A stretch of DNA of 64,000 nt from Streptomyces sp. NBC_00483 (GTDB lineage: Bacteria > Actinomycetota > Actinomycetes > Streptomycetales > Streptomycetaceae). The stretch's first letter is position 1. Each line of letters begins with the position of its first letter. The notes beneath the pieces were generated by a model. That model worked only from the letters and a program-made list of their open reading frames with translations. It searched no databases and was not told the origin of the DNA. The position numbers and the translations under genes were made by a program. Shown here piece after piece: positions 1 to 7,920 of the stretch. The stretch covers positions 8,928,001-8,992,000 of the forward strand of contig NZ_CP107880.1 of the NCBI RefSeq assembly GCF_036013745.1. Direction: 5' to 3'.

Positions 1-164
1 TCGGCGCGGTGGGTCCGGACCACCAGCTCGCCTCGGGGGTGCCGCTCGGCAGGATCGGCCGCCCGGACGAGATCGCCTCGGTCGCGACGTTCCTGGCCTC
101 GGACGCTTCCAGCTTCGTCAACGGCGCCGACTGGTTCGTCGACGGAGGGCAGGCGCAGGTCTGA
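1..164 (+). CDS. SDR family oxidoreductase, C-terminal fragment (cut by window edge)
   Basis: Only the last 53 codons are inside the window, reading in the frame that ends at TGA 162-164. They encode the typical C-terminal end of a classical short-chain dehydrogenase/reductase: a [21 protein letters not shown] segment (paraphrased; the usual 'R.g.peEiA..v.fL.SD' motif) followed by [14 protein letters not shown]. The cofactor-binding and catalytic parts lie outside the window, so substrate cannot be judged. The last eight codons including the stop are repeated directly downstream (see repeat at 141-188). Confidence 0.85.
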   Translation, partial: GAVGPDHQLASGVPLGRIGRPDEIASVATFLASDASSFVNGADWFVDGGQAQV

Positions 165-188
165 GACGGAGGGCAAGCGCAGGTCTGA
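141..188 (+). repeat. 24-bp tandem duplication containing the SDR stop codon
   Basis: Two adjacent 24-base units (141-164 and 165-188) differ at one base. The first unit is the last seven codons plus TGA of the SDR gene; the second is a non-coding copy in the same phase that again ends in TGA. Confidence 0.9.
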
Positions 189-206
189 GCACGCCCCTCC
201 GGGGAT

Positions 207-986
207 TCACTGGGCGGTGTAGCCGCCGTCGACGTGCAGTACGGCGCCGGTGGTGAAGGACGAGTCGGCCGCCAGCAGGGGCAGTACCGCGTGCGCGACC
301 TCCTCGGGCCGGCCCCAGCGGCCGAGCGGCACCTTGGCGGTGAAGGCGGCCTGGGCGGCGGCGTCGGTCTGGGCGTCGTCCTCGTTCATGGGGGTGCGGA
401 CGGGGCCGGGGGCGACGCAGTTCACGGTCACGCCGCTGCCGGCGAGTTCCAGGGCCGCCGACCTGGTGAGCGCGGCGACGGCGCCCTTGGTGGCGGCGTA
501 GCCGGAACGCTCGGGGGCGCCGGTCGAACCGAGTACGGAGCCGATGGTGACGACGCGTCCGAAGCCCGCGTCGAGCATGCCGGGCAGGACGGCGCGGATC
601 GCCAGCCAGGTGCCGACGACGTTGGTGTCGAGGGCGGCGCGGAAGTCGTCGGGTGTGAGCGAGAGGATCGACCCGCGGGCAAGGCGGCCGGCGGCGGTCA
701 CGAGGCCGGTGACCGGGCTCCACCGGTCCGCTGCCTGGCGTACGACGTCGGCCAGCTCGTCGGCGTTCGTGGTGTCTGCCTGGAGCGCCAACTGCCCAGT
801 GCCAGAGGCGCATTGGAGTTGGTCGGCCGCCGCTCGGCAGCGTTCCGCGGAGCGGCCCGTGACGACTACGGGCCGCCCGGTACGGGCCACCGCCTCGGCG
901 ACCGCGAGGCCGATCCCGCTGGTTCCGCCGGTGACGAGCACGGGGCCGTCCTGTGGTGCGTCCTTGGTGTGTTGCGTGGAGGTCAT
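207..986 (-). CDS. SDR family NAD(P)-dependent oxidoreductase
   Basis: A 259-residue classical short-chain dehydrogenase/reductase, a cytosolic NAD(P)H-dependent alcohol/ketone oxidoreductase. The N-terminal glycine motif TGGTSGIG binds the cofactor, a YAATK motif supplies the catalytic Tyr and Lys, and the C-terminus ends in the usual HVDGGY. The ATG at 986 was chosen. An in-frame GTG at 1016 would add ten residues but lies inside the hairpin at 1013-1061 and has no ribosome binding site. It points away from the upstream SDR fragment and lies downstream of the hydratase/CoA-transferase pair, from which it is separated by that hairpin. The 3-oxoacyl-reductase-like appearance fits an acyl-CoA pathway with its neighbours, but the substrate is not known. 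Confidence 0.85.
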   Translation of the reverse strand: MTSTQHTKDAPQDGPVLVTGGTSGIGLAVAEAVARTGRPVVVTGRSAERCRAAADQLQCASGTGQLALQADTTNADELADVVRQAADRWSPVTGLVTAAGRLARGSILSLTPDDFRAALDTNVVGTWLAIRAVLPGMLDAGFGRVVTIGSVLGSTGAPERSGYAATKGAVAALTRSAALELAGSGVTVNCVAPGPVRTPMNEDDAQTDAAAQAAFTAKVPLGRWGRPEEVAHAVLPLLAADSSFTTGAVLHVDGGYTAQ

Positions 987-1012
987 CAGCCGAGGATGCG
1001 GAACGGACCGTG

Positions 1013-1061
1013 ACACACCGATGCGGGCAGTCCGGTGAACGGACCGCCCGCATCGGTGTGT
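1013..1061 (-). terminator. Strong hairpin between the enoyl-CoA hydratase and the SDR gene
   Basis: Arms 1013-1034 and 1040-1061 pair over 22 bases with one mismatch around a 5-base loop. It begins just past the hydratase stop codon (1065) and is followed by no clear T-run, as is common for streptomycete terminators. It probably ends or attenuates transcription coming from the CoA-transferase operon. Confidence 0.7.
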
Positions 1062-1064
1062 TCG

Positions 1065-1922
1065 TCACCGGCCCATGAACACCGGGTCCCGCTTCTCGAG
1101 GAACGCTTGCAGCCCCTCCGCAGCGTCGGCGGTCCCGGTCAGGTCGGCGACGCCCTTCTCCTCGTGCTGCAAGGCCTCCTCGACGGGCAGTCCGTGTCCC
1201 TCGTCGACGACGCGCTTGAGCAGGGCGATGGCGGCCGTGGGCTGCGCGGCGAGGCGGCGGGCCCGCTCGGCGACCACCGCGTCGAACTCGGCCTGCTCCA
1301 CCACGACATCGACAAGGCCGAGCTCCAGGGCCCGCTGTGGTGTCAGCCCTTCGGCCTCGATCATCAGCCGCTTCGCCAGGTGGGGGCCGACGAGTCGGGG
1401 AAGCCGCTGGCTGCCACCGGCCCCCGGGAAGAGACCGAGCCGCATCTCCGGGAAGCCGAACGTGGCACCGGCCGACAGGATCCGCAGGTCGCAGGCGAGC
1501 GACAACTCGGCGCCGCCGCCCAGCGCGTGGCCGTTCATCGCCGCGACGACCGGCTTGGGCGCCTGCTCGATCAGCCGCTGCACGTCGATCCAACGGCGCA
1601 TCTTCGCCTGGTTGTCCGCCGACAGGTCCCGCATGACGGCGATGTCGGCGCCGGCGATGAAGAACCGTCCCGTGCCGGTGATGACGATGCAGCGCACCTC
1701 CGGGTCGGCGGCGAGGGGCTCCAGGGCCGCGAGGAACTCCTCGATCATCGCCGGGTTCACGGCGTTCGCCTTGGGCCGGTCGACGCGGATCGTGGCGACG
1801 GCGCCGTCGCGTGTCACGTGGAGTACGGAGGGCGGGGCCGTGGTGTTCTTCTGAGCCGTCTCCTGAGCGGTCTCCGTAGTCGTATCCGTAGCCGTCTGCG
1901 CAGTCATCGCGGCCTCGCTCAC
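1065..1922 (-). CDS. Enoyl-CoA hydratase/isomerase family protein
   Basis: A 285-residue crotonase-fold protein. The oxyanion-hole and catalytic region is clear: GRFFIAGADIAVM near residue 90, then GHALGGGAELSLACDLR, and FPEMRLGLFPGAGGSQRLPRL with the Glu that normally activates water in hydratases. It probably hydrates or isomerises an enoyl-CoA. The GTG start (1920-1922) overlaps the stop of the upstream CoA transferase as GTGA, indicating translational coupling. The first ~30 residues are a Thr/Gln-rich extension (repeated TAQ/TETA) not typical of the fold, and a later start is possible. Function with the CoA transferase would be activation of an acid to its CoA ester followed by beta-oxidation-like steps. 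Confidence 0.85.
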   Translation of the reverse strand: MSEAAMTAQTATDTTTETAQETAQKNTTAPPSVLHVTRDGAVATIRVDRPKANAVNPAMIEEFLAALEPLAADPEVRCIVITGTGRFFIAGADIAVMRDLSADNQAKMRRWIDVQRLIEQAPKPVVAAMNGHALGGGAELSLACDLRILSAGATFGFPEMRLGLFPGAGGSQRLPRLVGPHLAKRLMIEAEGLTPQRALELGLVDVVVEQAEFDAVVAERARRLAAQPTAAIALLKRVVDEGHGLPVEEALQHEEKGVADLTGTADAAEGLQAFLEKRDPVFMGR

Positions 1923-4228
1923 TCGGTCACTCCCTCGGCGGTCAGAGCCGCCAGTTGTTCGTCGGTCAGGTGCAACAGCTCTCGCAGTACCTCGTGGGTG
2001 TGCTGGCCGAGGAGAGGCGCGGGCCGGGTGAGTTCGCCGGGTGTCTCGGCCAGCCGGGGCACGATCCCCTCGTGCGGGACCGGCCCGGTCAGAGGATGGT
2101 CGAGCACGGGGTAGAACCCGCGCGCGGCGAGCTGCTCGTCGGCCTCGACGAGGTCCTGCCCGGTCGCCACGACCGCCGCCGCGACGCCCTCGGCCTGGAG
2201 CAGCTCGGCCAGCTTGTGCGCGTCATGCTGACGGGTCCAGGTGGCGAGAGCGGCGTCGATCTCGTCCTCGTTCCGCCTGCGGGCGGTCAAGTCGCCGTCC
2301 TTGCAGGGAAGTTCGACGGTCCGAGTCAGGGCCTGCCACGGCTCTTCGTCGGTCACCGACACCGCCACCCACCGGTCGTCCCCGGCCGCCGGATACACCC
2401 CGTGCGGCACGGCACGCGGCGACCGGTTCGGGAAGTCGGCGGTCCGTGGATCCGGCGCGCTGTCGCCCAGTACGGGTTCCAGGGCGGCCGGGCCCATCGT
2501 TGCGGCCATCGCCTCCAGTTGGGACAGGTCGACGTGTCCGCCCTGCCCACGTGCCAGGAGGTCGAGCGTGGCGAGTACCGCGGAGTTGGCCGCGATCATG
2601 TCGCCGAGGCCGAAGGTGAGTCCCTGCGGCGGGCCGTCCGGGTCACGTGTCTCGCTGGACAGGCCGGACATCGCGGCGAGTGTGTCGGCGAACGTCACGG
2701 CGTTGCGCCAGGGCCCGGTCTGTCCGACGCCCGCCATCGACACGAGGATCACGTCCGGATTCAGCTCGCGCAGCGACGCGTAGTCCATGCCCCAGCGCGC
2801 GAGAACTCCCGGGCTGAAGTTCTCCACGACGACATCGCAGTGCGGCACCATCTCGCGCAGCAGGCGCCGGCCCTCGTCGGTCCGCAGGTTCAGGGCGACG
2901 CTGCGCTTGTTGCGGTTGAAGTTGAGGAAGTAGCCGCTGTCGTCCGGGTTGGAGCCGGGCCGTAGATGCATCGAGGGTGCGAAACGCGTGGGGTCCTGGC
3001 GGTGCCGCGACTCGACCTTGACGATGTCCGCGCCGTGCTCCCCGAACTGCTTGGTCACGTATGGACCGGCCAGCACCCAGGTCAGATCGAGGACCCGAAT
3101 CCCTTCCATGGCACGGGACTTGGGTCGTCCGTCGCCGTCAGGTACCCGGGCGGACGTGTCACGGCGCCACAGCGGATCGCCCACCTCGTGGAGCGCGGAC
3201 AGAGCGACCGGCCGGGGGAGTGCCGCCCACGGAAAGCCGACGTCCTCGACGCCGCCCTCCGGAAGTCCCTCGCCGGTGACCGTGACCAGCGACTCGCGGG
3301 CGCGCAACTGCGGGTGGTCCGGCAGCCGCCCGGCCGGGACCACCTCCGCCCACGGCAGGGCGCGTTCCCGCGCCTCGGCGGCGAGTTCGGCGGCCGGTTG
3401 CCGGGCCGCGAACCGCAGCACCAGCTCGTCGACATGGGCGCGCTGGTCCCACCGGAACGCGGCGTCCTGCCAGCGCTCGTCGACGAGGTCACCGGCCTCG
3501 CCCCGCTCCGCCATCCACGCCAGCAGGTCCGTCCACATCCGGTTACTGCCCGAGTAGCCCCCGGCCACATAACCGTCCGCCGCCTTGAAGATCCGGTGCG
3601 CGACGTGCTCGTACACCCCTCCGTTGCGTACGGGGAAACGTCCGGCGTGGATCCACGCGAGGGCGGCGGTCTCCAGCGTGGCGGCGACGGCCTCCTGCGC
3701 CGAGACATCGACGAGTTGCGGGGTTCCCGACACGACGGCGAGCAGCGCCCCGATCGCCGCATGGGCTCCGGCGGTCTGTAGTGCCTGTTCGCGCGGTGGC
3801 GGCTTGGGCTGTCCGTCGGGGAGCCCGCCGAGCCACGTCATGCCGCCGGCCGATGCCAGCACCAGATCGTCGCCGACCCAGTCTCGGCGCGGCCCGGTGA
3901 GACCGAAGGGTGTCACCACCACATGCACGGCGTGCGGCCACCGAGAGGAACCGTCCTCGCGCAGGCCGCGCAACCGTGCCACGGGTCCGCTCTCCAGGAC
4001 GACATCGGCGTCCGCCGCCAGTGCGTCGAGCTCCGCCGCGTCCCGTACCTGCGTCCAGCGCTTGCCCGCGTGCCAGTGCGTGCGGGCCGCCGGGTCGAGG
4101 TCGTTGCCCGGCGTGATCCGTACGACGTCGGCGCCGATGCCGACGAGCAACCTGGCTCCCTGGAAGGCGAGTTCATCGGTCAGGTCGAGCACGCGCAGCG
4201 CTGTCGGGTCCGTGTCTGTTCGCACCAC
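1919..4228 (-). CDS. Two-domain CaiB/BaiF-type CoA transferase
   Basis: Family III CoA transferases move CoA between carboxylic acids. Here two copies of the roughly 380-residue fold are fused into about 769 residues. The C-terminal copy begins at MEGIRVLDLTWVLAGPY and keeps the diagnostic features, including NRNKRSVALNL and GLGDMIAA, whose Asp corresponds to the catalytic aspartate of formyl-CoA transferase. The N-terminal copy (RVLDLTDELAFQGARLL...) lacks that Asp (the site reads QTAGAHAAIGA), so it may be structural. GTG at 4226-4228 or 4223-4225 is preferred over longer options because GGGGAGGAG lies immediately upstream. Its stop overlaps the hydratase start. An IclR gene is upstream on the same strand. 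The substrate acid is unknown. Confidence 0.85.
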   Translation of the reverse strand: MVRTDTDPTALRVLDLTDELAFQGARLLVGIGADVVRITPGNDLDPAARTHWHAGKRWTQVRDAAELDALAADADVVLESGPVARLRGLREDGSSRWPHAVHVVVTPFGLTGPRRDWVGDDLVLASAGGMTWLGGLPDGQPKPPPREQALQTAGAHAAIGALLAVVSGTPQLVDVSAQEAVAATLETAALAWIHAGRFPVRNGGVYEHVAHRIFKAADGYVAGGYSGSNRMWTDLLAWMAERGEAGDLVDERWQDAAFRWDQRAHVDELVLRFAARQPAAELAAEARERALPWAEVVPAGRLPDHPQLRARESLVTVTGEGLPEGGVEDVGFPWAALPRPVALSALHEVGDPLWRRDTSARVPDGDGRPKSRAMEGIRVLDLTWVLAGPYVTKQFGEHGADIVKVESRHRQDPTRFAPSMHLRPGSNPDDSGYFLNFNRNKRSVALNLRTDEGRRLLREMVPHCDVVVENFSPGVLARWGMDYASLRELNPDVILVSMAGVGQTGPWRNAVTFADTLAAMSGLSSETRDPDGPPQGLTFGLGDMIAANSAVLATLDLLARGQGGHVDLSQLEAMAATMGPAALEPVLGDSAPDPRTADFPNRSPRAVPHGVYPAAGDDRWVAVSVTDEEPWQALTRTVELPCKDGDLTARRRNEDEIDAALATWTRQHDAHKLAELLQAEGVAAAVVATGQDLVEADEQLAARGFYPVLDHPLTGPVPHEGIVPRLAETPGELTRPAPLLGQHTHEVLRELLHLTDEQLAALTAEGVTE

Positions 4229-4340
4229 GGCTCCTCCCCATACGTGTCCGCAGCCTTTGCGGAACTTCACGATCACCGGGGGCGGGGAGGCGGGCCACCG
4301 GGGTGTTCTGCTGACCGGACCGGGGTCCCGCGGCGAGTGC

Positions 4341-5183
4341 TCAGCTCGCGGCGGCGCGGGCGGGACGCACGCCGGCCGGCCTCGGTACGACCGCCGGTCG
4401 ATCCATGTCGTACGACGTCTTCCGCGCCACACCGCGTTCGATGCTCTCGGCTGTGGCCCGCAGCGTCGCGAGGTGCCGGTCCACCGACACCTGCGCGACC
4501 GGCGCCGTGATCGAGAGCGCCGCGTGCGCCGACCCGGGCACGGCCACCGGCACCGCGAGGCTGGCGTACCCGGGCCTGACCCCCTCGACCTCCAGGGCGT
4601 ACCCCTGACGGGACACCGTGGACAGGCGCCGCATCAGCACCTCGGGGTCCGCCACGGTGCGAGGTGTCATCACGGGAAGACCGCCGAGGGCGAGGGCCGC
4701 CACCAGTTCGGGCCCGTCGGGCGCCAGGGCGAGCAGCAGGTGACCGGTCGCGGTGCACGAGGCGGGCAGTCGGCCGCCGACCTGCGAGTGGGTGAGCACA
4801 TTGGCCTCACCCGCGATCTTCTCCAGGAACAGGACATGGCTCCCGTCGAGGACCGCGAGGTGCACGGCGGCGTGACTCCGTGTGAACAGGTCCGCCATCA
4901 GCGGGCGCGCGACGGAGCGCAGCACCGAGGAGGCGGGCACCCGCTGCCCCAGGTGGAAGAGCCTGATGCCGAGCTCGTACGTCTCGCCGTGCCGGTCGAG
5001 GAGCCCCCACTGCACCAGCTCCCGGGCGAGGCGGTACGCCGACGCCTTGGGCACACCGGACCGACGGCTGAGCTCGCTCAGCCGCAGCCGGTCCGCCCCC
5101 GACTCGAACGCGGCGAGCAGCAGCTGCGCCTTGCCCAGTACGGAATTGGGCAGCAGGACATCCTCTTCGGCGTACGACCCCAT
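4341..5183 (-). CDS. IclR family transcriptional regulator
   Basis: A 280-residue protein with the IclR layout: N-terminal winged helix-turn-helix (LRLSELSRRSGVPKASAYRLARELVQWGLL, residues about 30-60) and a C-terminal effector-binding GAF-like domain (GGRLPASCTATGHLLLAL; QGYALEVEGVRPGYASLAVPV). ATG 5183 is preferred, with a GGGGT stretch ahead; an upstream ATG at 5243 would start inside the palindrome at 5230-5249. Being between the transporter gene and the CoA-transferase gene, all on the minus strand, it is the likely local regulator of the acid uptake/activation genes, probably responding to an aromatic or short-chain acid as many IclR proteins do. Confidence 0.88.
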   Translation of the reverse strand: MGSYAEEDVLLPNSVLGKAQLLLAAFESGADRLRLSELSRRSGVPKASAYRLARELVQWGLLDRHGETYELGIRLFHLGQRVPASSVLRSVARPLMADLFTRSHAAVHLAVLDGSHVLFLEKIAGEANVLTHSQVGGRLPASCTATGHLLLALAPDGPELVAALALGGLPVMTPRTVADPEVLMRRLSTVSRQGYALEVEGVRPGYASLAVPVAVPGSAHAALSITAPVAQVSVDRHLATLRATAESIERGVARKTSYDMDRPAVVPRPAGVRPARAAAS

Positions 5184-5229
5184 CAGCAGACCCCTTACGT
5201 CCTCACATGGCGGTACAAGCCATTTGAAG

Positions 5230-5249
5230 TGCAACAACGCCATGTTGCA
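5230..5249. promoter_or_regulatory. Inverted repeat, candidate IclR operator
   Basis: TGCAAC at 5230-5235 and GTTGCA at 5244-5249 form a perfect 6+6 inverted repeat with an 8-base spacer, in the 88-base gap between the transporter stop and the IclR start. Position and symmetry suit autoregulation, but the binding protein is inferred. Confidence 0.45.
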
Positions 5250-5271
5250 TAGAGGGAACGGGGTGTAAACA

Positions 5272-6624
5272 TCAGGCAACAGGTGTGTCGACGTCCTCCT
5301 CGGCCCGGTCGGTGCCCCGCCCGTCGGACTCCGTGTCCCCTTGTGCCTTGGGCACGTGCGCGAAGAAGACCAGTGCCACCAACGTGACGACGGCCATTCC
5401 CATGGTGAGCAGTGCCACCGGCAGGAAGTGTCCCGTGGCGGCCAGCAGCGCCGTGGCCACCACCGGCGACAGACCGCCTGCGATCGCCGACGACAGCTCA
5501 TGGCCGAGGGCCATCCCCGAGTAGCGGGTGCTGGTGCTGAACAGCTCGGAGAAGTACGAGGGCTGCACCCCGATCATCGCGGCGATGGCGATGTGCCCGA
5601 CGATGAACGCCGCCCACACCGCGGCCGGTTGGCCCGTGTCCATGAGCAGGAAGAAGGGTGCCGCCCACAGCAGCATGCCGATCGCCCCGCCCAGATAGAC
5701 GGGCCGCCTGCCCACCTTGTCGGAGAGCCGGCCGAAGACGACCATCATCGCCGAGTCCACCAGCATCCCGACGATCCCGGCCCAGAGCAGGACGGTCGAC
5801 GAGATCCCCACGTGTGCCCCGTACACGAGGGAGAAGGACATGAAGATGTAGCTGGCGCCGCTGTCGGCGAAGCGCAGTGCCATCGCGAACAGCACCTGGC
5901 GCGGGTGGCGCCGCAGCACCTCGCGCAGCGGCGAATGAGGTGTGCTCTTCGCGTCCGTGGTGTCTGCCTCGAAGCTGTCCGTCTCGCCGAGGTTGCGGCG
6001 GATGTAGATGCCGACCACGAAGATGACCGCGCTGGCCAGGAACGGGAGCCGCCAGCCCCAGGCGAGGAAGCCCTCCCCCGACACCTGCTCCGCGATCCAC
6101 AGTGCCAGCGCCGACAGGACGAAGCCAAGGCCCATGCCGCAGGAGCTGAACGAGGCGAGGAATCCACGGCGTTCGGCGGGCACGTTCTCGGTGATGATGA
6201 GCACGCCGCCGCCCCACTCGCCGCCGGCCGCCATGCCCTGGAGCAGCCGGAGCAGGACGAGGAGCGCCGGGGAGAGCAGACCGGCCGTGGAGTACGCGGG
6301 CAGCAGCCCCATGCAGAAGGTGGCAGCGCCCATCAGCGAGAGCGTCCCCATGAGGGCGGCCTTGCGCCCGCGCCGGTCACCGATGTGCCCGAAGATCAGG
6401 CCCCCGACGGGCCGGGCGGCGAACCCCACCGCGTGCCCCGCCAGGGCCGCGATGGTGCCGAGCAGCGGATGCCCGCCGGAGGGGAAGAAGACCTGGCCGA
6501 GGACCAGTGCGGCGGCGGTGGTGTAGAGGAAGAAGTCGTACCACTCCATCATGTTGCCGGCGACGGACGCGATGACCACGCGCCGCGTCGCGGACGGGCC
6601 CTCGGTCGTGCTCTTGCGGGTCAT
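5272..6624 (-). CDS. MFS transporter, metabolite:H+ symporter (MHS) type
   Basis: About 450 residues with roughly twelve hydrophobic membrane segments. The start region (VIASVAGNMMEWYDFFLYTTAAALV) with the EWYDF signature, FGHIGDRRGRKAALMGTL (loop 2-3 motif) and QGMAAGGEWGGGVL are typical of the MHS family, which imports carboxylates, betaines or aromatic acids with protons. The ATG at 6624 has AAGGAG six bases ahead. It faces away from the ABC importer genes across a 167-base divergent spacer, and the IclR gene follows it. It likely imports the acid handled by the downstream CoA-ester genes; the precise substrate is not visible. Confidence 0.88.
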   Translation of the reverse strand: MTRKSTTEGPSATRRVVIASVAGNMMEWYDFFLYTTAAALVLGQVFFPSGGHPLLGTIAALAGHAVGFAARPVGGLIFGHIGDRRGRKAALMGTLSLMGAATFCMGLLPAYSTAGLLSPALLVLLRLLQGMAAGGEWGGGVLIITENVPAERRGFLASFSSCGMGLGFVLSALALWIAEQVSGEGFLAWGWRLPFLASAVIFVVGIYIRRNLGETDSFEADTTDAKSTPHSPLREVLRRHPRQVLFAMALRFADSGASYIFMSFSLVYGAHVGISSTVLLWAGIVGMLVDSAMMVVFGRLSDKVGRRPVYLGGAIGMLLWAAPFFLLMDTGQPAAVWAAFIVGHIAIAAMIGVQPSYFSELFSTSTRYSGMALGHELSSAIAGGLSPVVATALLAATGHFLPVALLTMGMAVVTLVALVFFAHVPKAQGDTESDGRGTDRAEEDVDTPVA

Positions 6625-6791
6625 ATGTGCTCCTTGCCGTTCGACCCTGAAGATCGGTGGAGCGTACGAACGGCCCGGAGCGGCCTCAATCGGGTCGGTC
6701 CGCCAGGCGAGACACCGCGCTTCTCGCGGGGCCCGCGGGCTGCCAGCGTGCCGCCACCTCGACAGCACTTCGACCCCGGAGGTCGTATCCG
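6625..6791. promoter_or_regulatory. Divergent promoter region, MHS transporter / ABC importer
   Basis: The 167-base spacer must hold promoters for the leftward transporter gene and the rightward lipoprotein gene. GGAGG at about 6778-6782 serves the rightward ATG at 6792. I see no convincing -35/-10 pair or operator palindrome. Confidence 0.4.
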
Positions 6792-7778
6792 ATGTCCCGG
6801 AACCACCGCACTGTAGGGCGCCCGGCGGCCGCCCTCCTCACTCTGCTCGCACTCCTCCTCGCGACCGCCTGCGGCGCAGGCACCACCGACTCGGCGGGAA
6901 CCGCGGGCGGCGGCAGCCCGACCGTACGCATCGCGCTCGGCGTCGACGCCTCGTACGCCCCGCTGTATCTCGCCGCGCAGCGCGGCATGTTCGAGAAGGC
7001 GGGCCTCGACGTCCGGCTGACGAAAGTGGAGGGCGGCCCCGCCGCAGCCCAGGCGGTCACGGCCGGCACCGCGCAGATCTCCGCCAACGCCGATTCCACC
7101 GCGCTCCCGCAGATGGTGAGCAACCCGCGACTGCGCGCCCTGGGTGCGTTCCAGTCCTCGGGCCGCTACCTCAAGGTGGTGCTGCGCAAGGGCATCACCT
7201 CGCCGCGACAGATCAAGACGATGGCCTCGATCCAGGGCATCGGCCTGTACGCCACCCACGAGTACCTGCGTCACCATGACATCGACCCGGACTCGGTGAA
7301 GATCCAGCAGGGCGCACCGCAGGAGATGCCCACCATGCTGGAGCGCGGCGACGTCGACGGCTACATCCTCTTCGACCCCTGGGTGAGCAAGGGCGTCGCA
7401 GGGGGCGGCCATCTCGCAGGCACCATCGGCGACTTCGGTGTCACCTACGTGCAGTGGCTGCTCGCGGACGAGAAGTGGCTGAAGGAGAATCAGAAGCTCG
7501 CCGGGAAGATCTTCAAGGTGGTCGCGGAGGCCGACCGGCTGGTGACGAAGGACCCGCACGCGGGTGCCCTCGCGGCGCACGAGCAGGCCCAACTGCCGGT
7601 GGCGGCAACGGAGAAGGCGATCGGTGAGATCTCGTTCAAGGCCCGCGCCCTGACCTCGAAGGACGTCGATTCCTCGCGGAAGATCGCGGACTTCCTGCGG
7701 CAGCGGAACCTCATCAAGAGCGCACCCGACCTCAACTCGGTTCTGCTGCGCGGCTGGTACGACCGGTACGCCCGGTGA
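6792..7778 (+). CDS. ABC transporter substrate-binding lipoprotein (NMT1/SsuA-like), first copy
   Basis: A 328-residue lipoprotein of the nitrate/sulfonate/taurine-type binding-protein class. The signal peptide ends in a lipobox LLATAC followed by GAG, so Cys27 would be lipidated and the protein anchored outside the membrane. Mature features include IALGVDASYAPLYLAAQRGMFEKAGLDVRL, typical of type-II binding proteins. The ATG at 6792 has GGAGG nine bases ahead. A paralogue follows at 7921, sharing VDASYAP and SGRYLKVVL; only one ATPase and one permease are encoded, so both receptors may feed the same transporter. Ligand unknown; sulfonates, taurine, nitrate, thiamine precursors and aromatic acids are all used by relatives. 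Confidence 0.85.
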   Translation: MSRNHRTVGRPAAALLTLLALLLATACGAGTTDSAGTAGGGSPTVRIALGVDASYAPLYLAAQRGMFEKAGLDVRLTKVEGGPAAAQAVTAGTAQISANADSTALPQMVSNPRLRALGAFQSSGRYLKVVLRKGITSPRQIKTMASIQGIGLYATHEYLRHHDIDPDSVKIQQGAPQEMPTMLERGDVDGYILFDPWVSKGVAGGGHLAGTIGDFGVTYVQWLLADEKWLKENQKLAGKIFKVVAEADRLVTKDPHAGALAAHEQAQLPVAATEKAIGEISFKARALTSKDVDSSRKIADFLRQRNLIKSAPDLNSVLLRGWYDRYAR

Positions 7779-7920
7779 CCTGGGCCGACGCACCATTCCC
7801 CGGCCGTCCCGCTGAGCGGACCGCCGCGCATGCCCCGGCCCGCGGCCGCACAGTAACGTGCGCCAACTCGCGAGCCAGCACCCCGATGACCTGCCGAAAA
7901 GCGTCCACCCCGAGGTGACC

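Noticed and set aside
118-1593. 491-codon minus-strand frame across the SDR and hydratase genes
   Set aside because: Arg/Pro/Ala-rich translation without motifs, overlapping two clear genes in other frames.
5184-5501. Upstream extension of the IclR gene
   Set aside because: The added ~106 residues are Trp/Arg/Ser-rich and overlap the transporter gene's end; the ATG at 5183 gives the normal family length.
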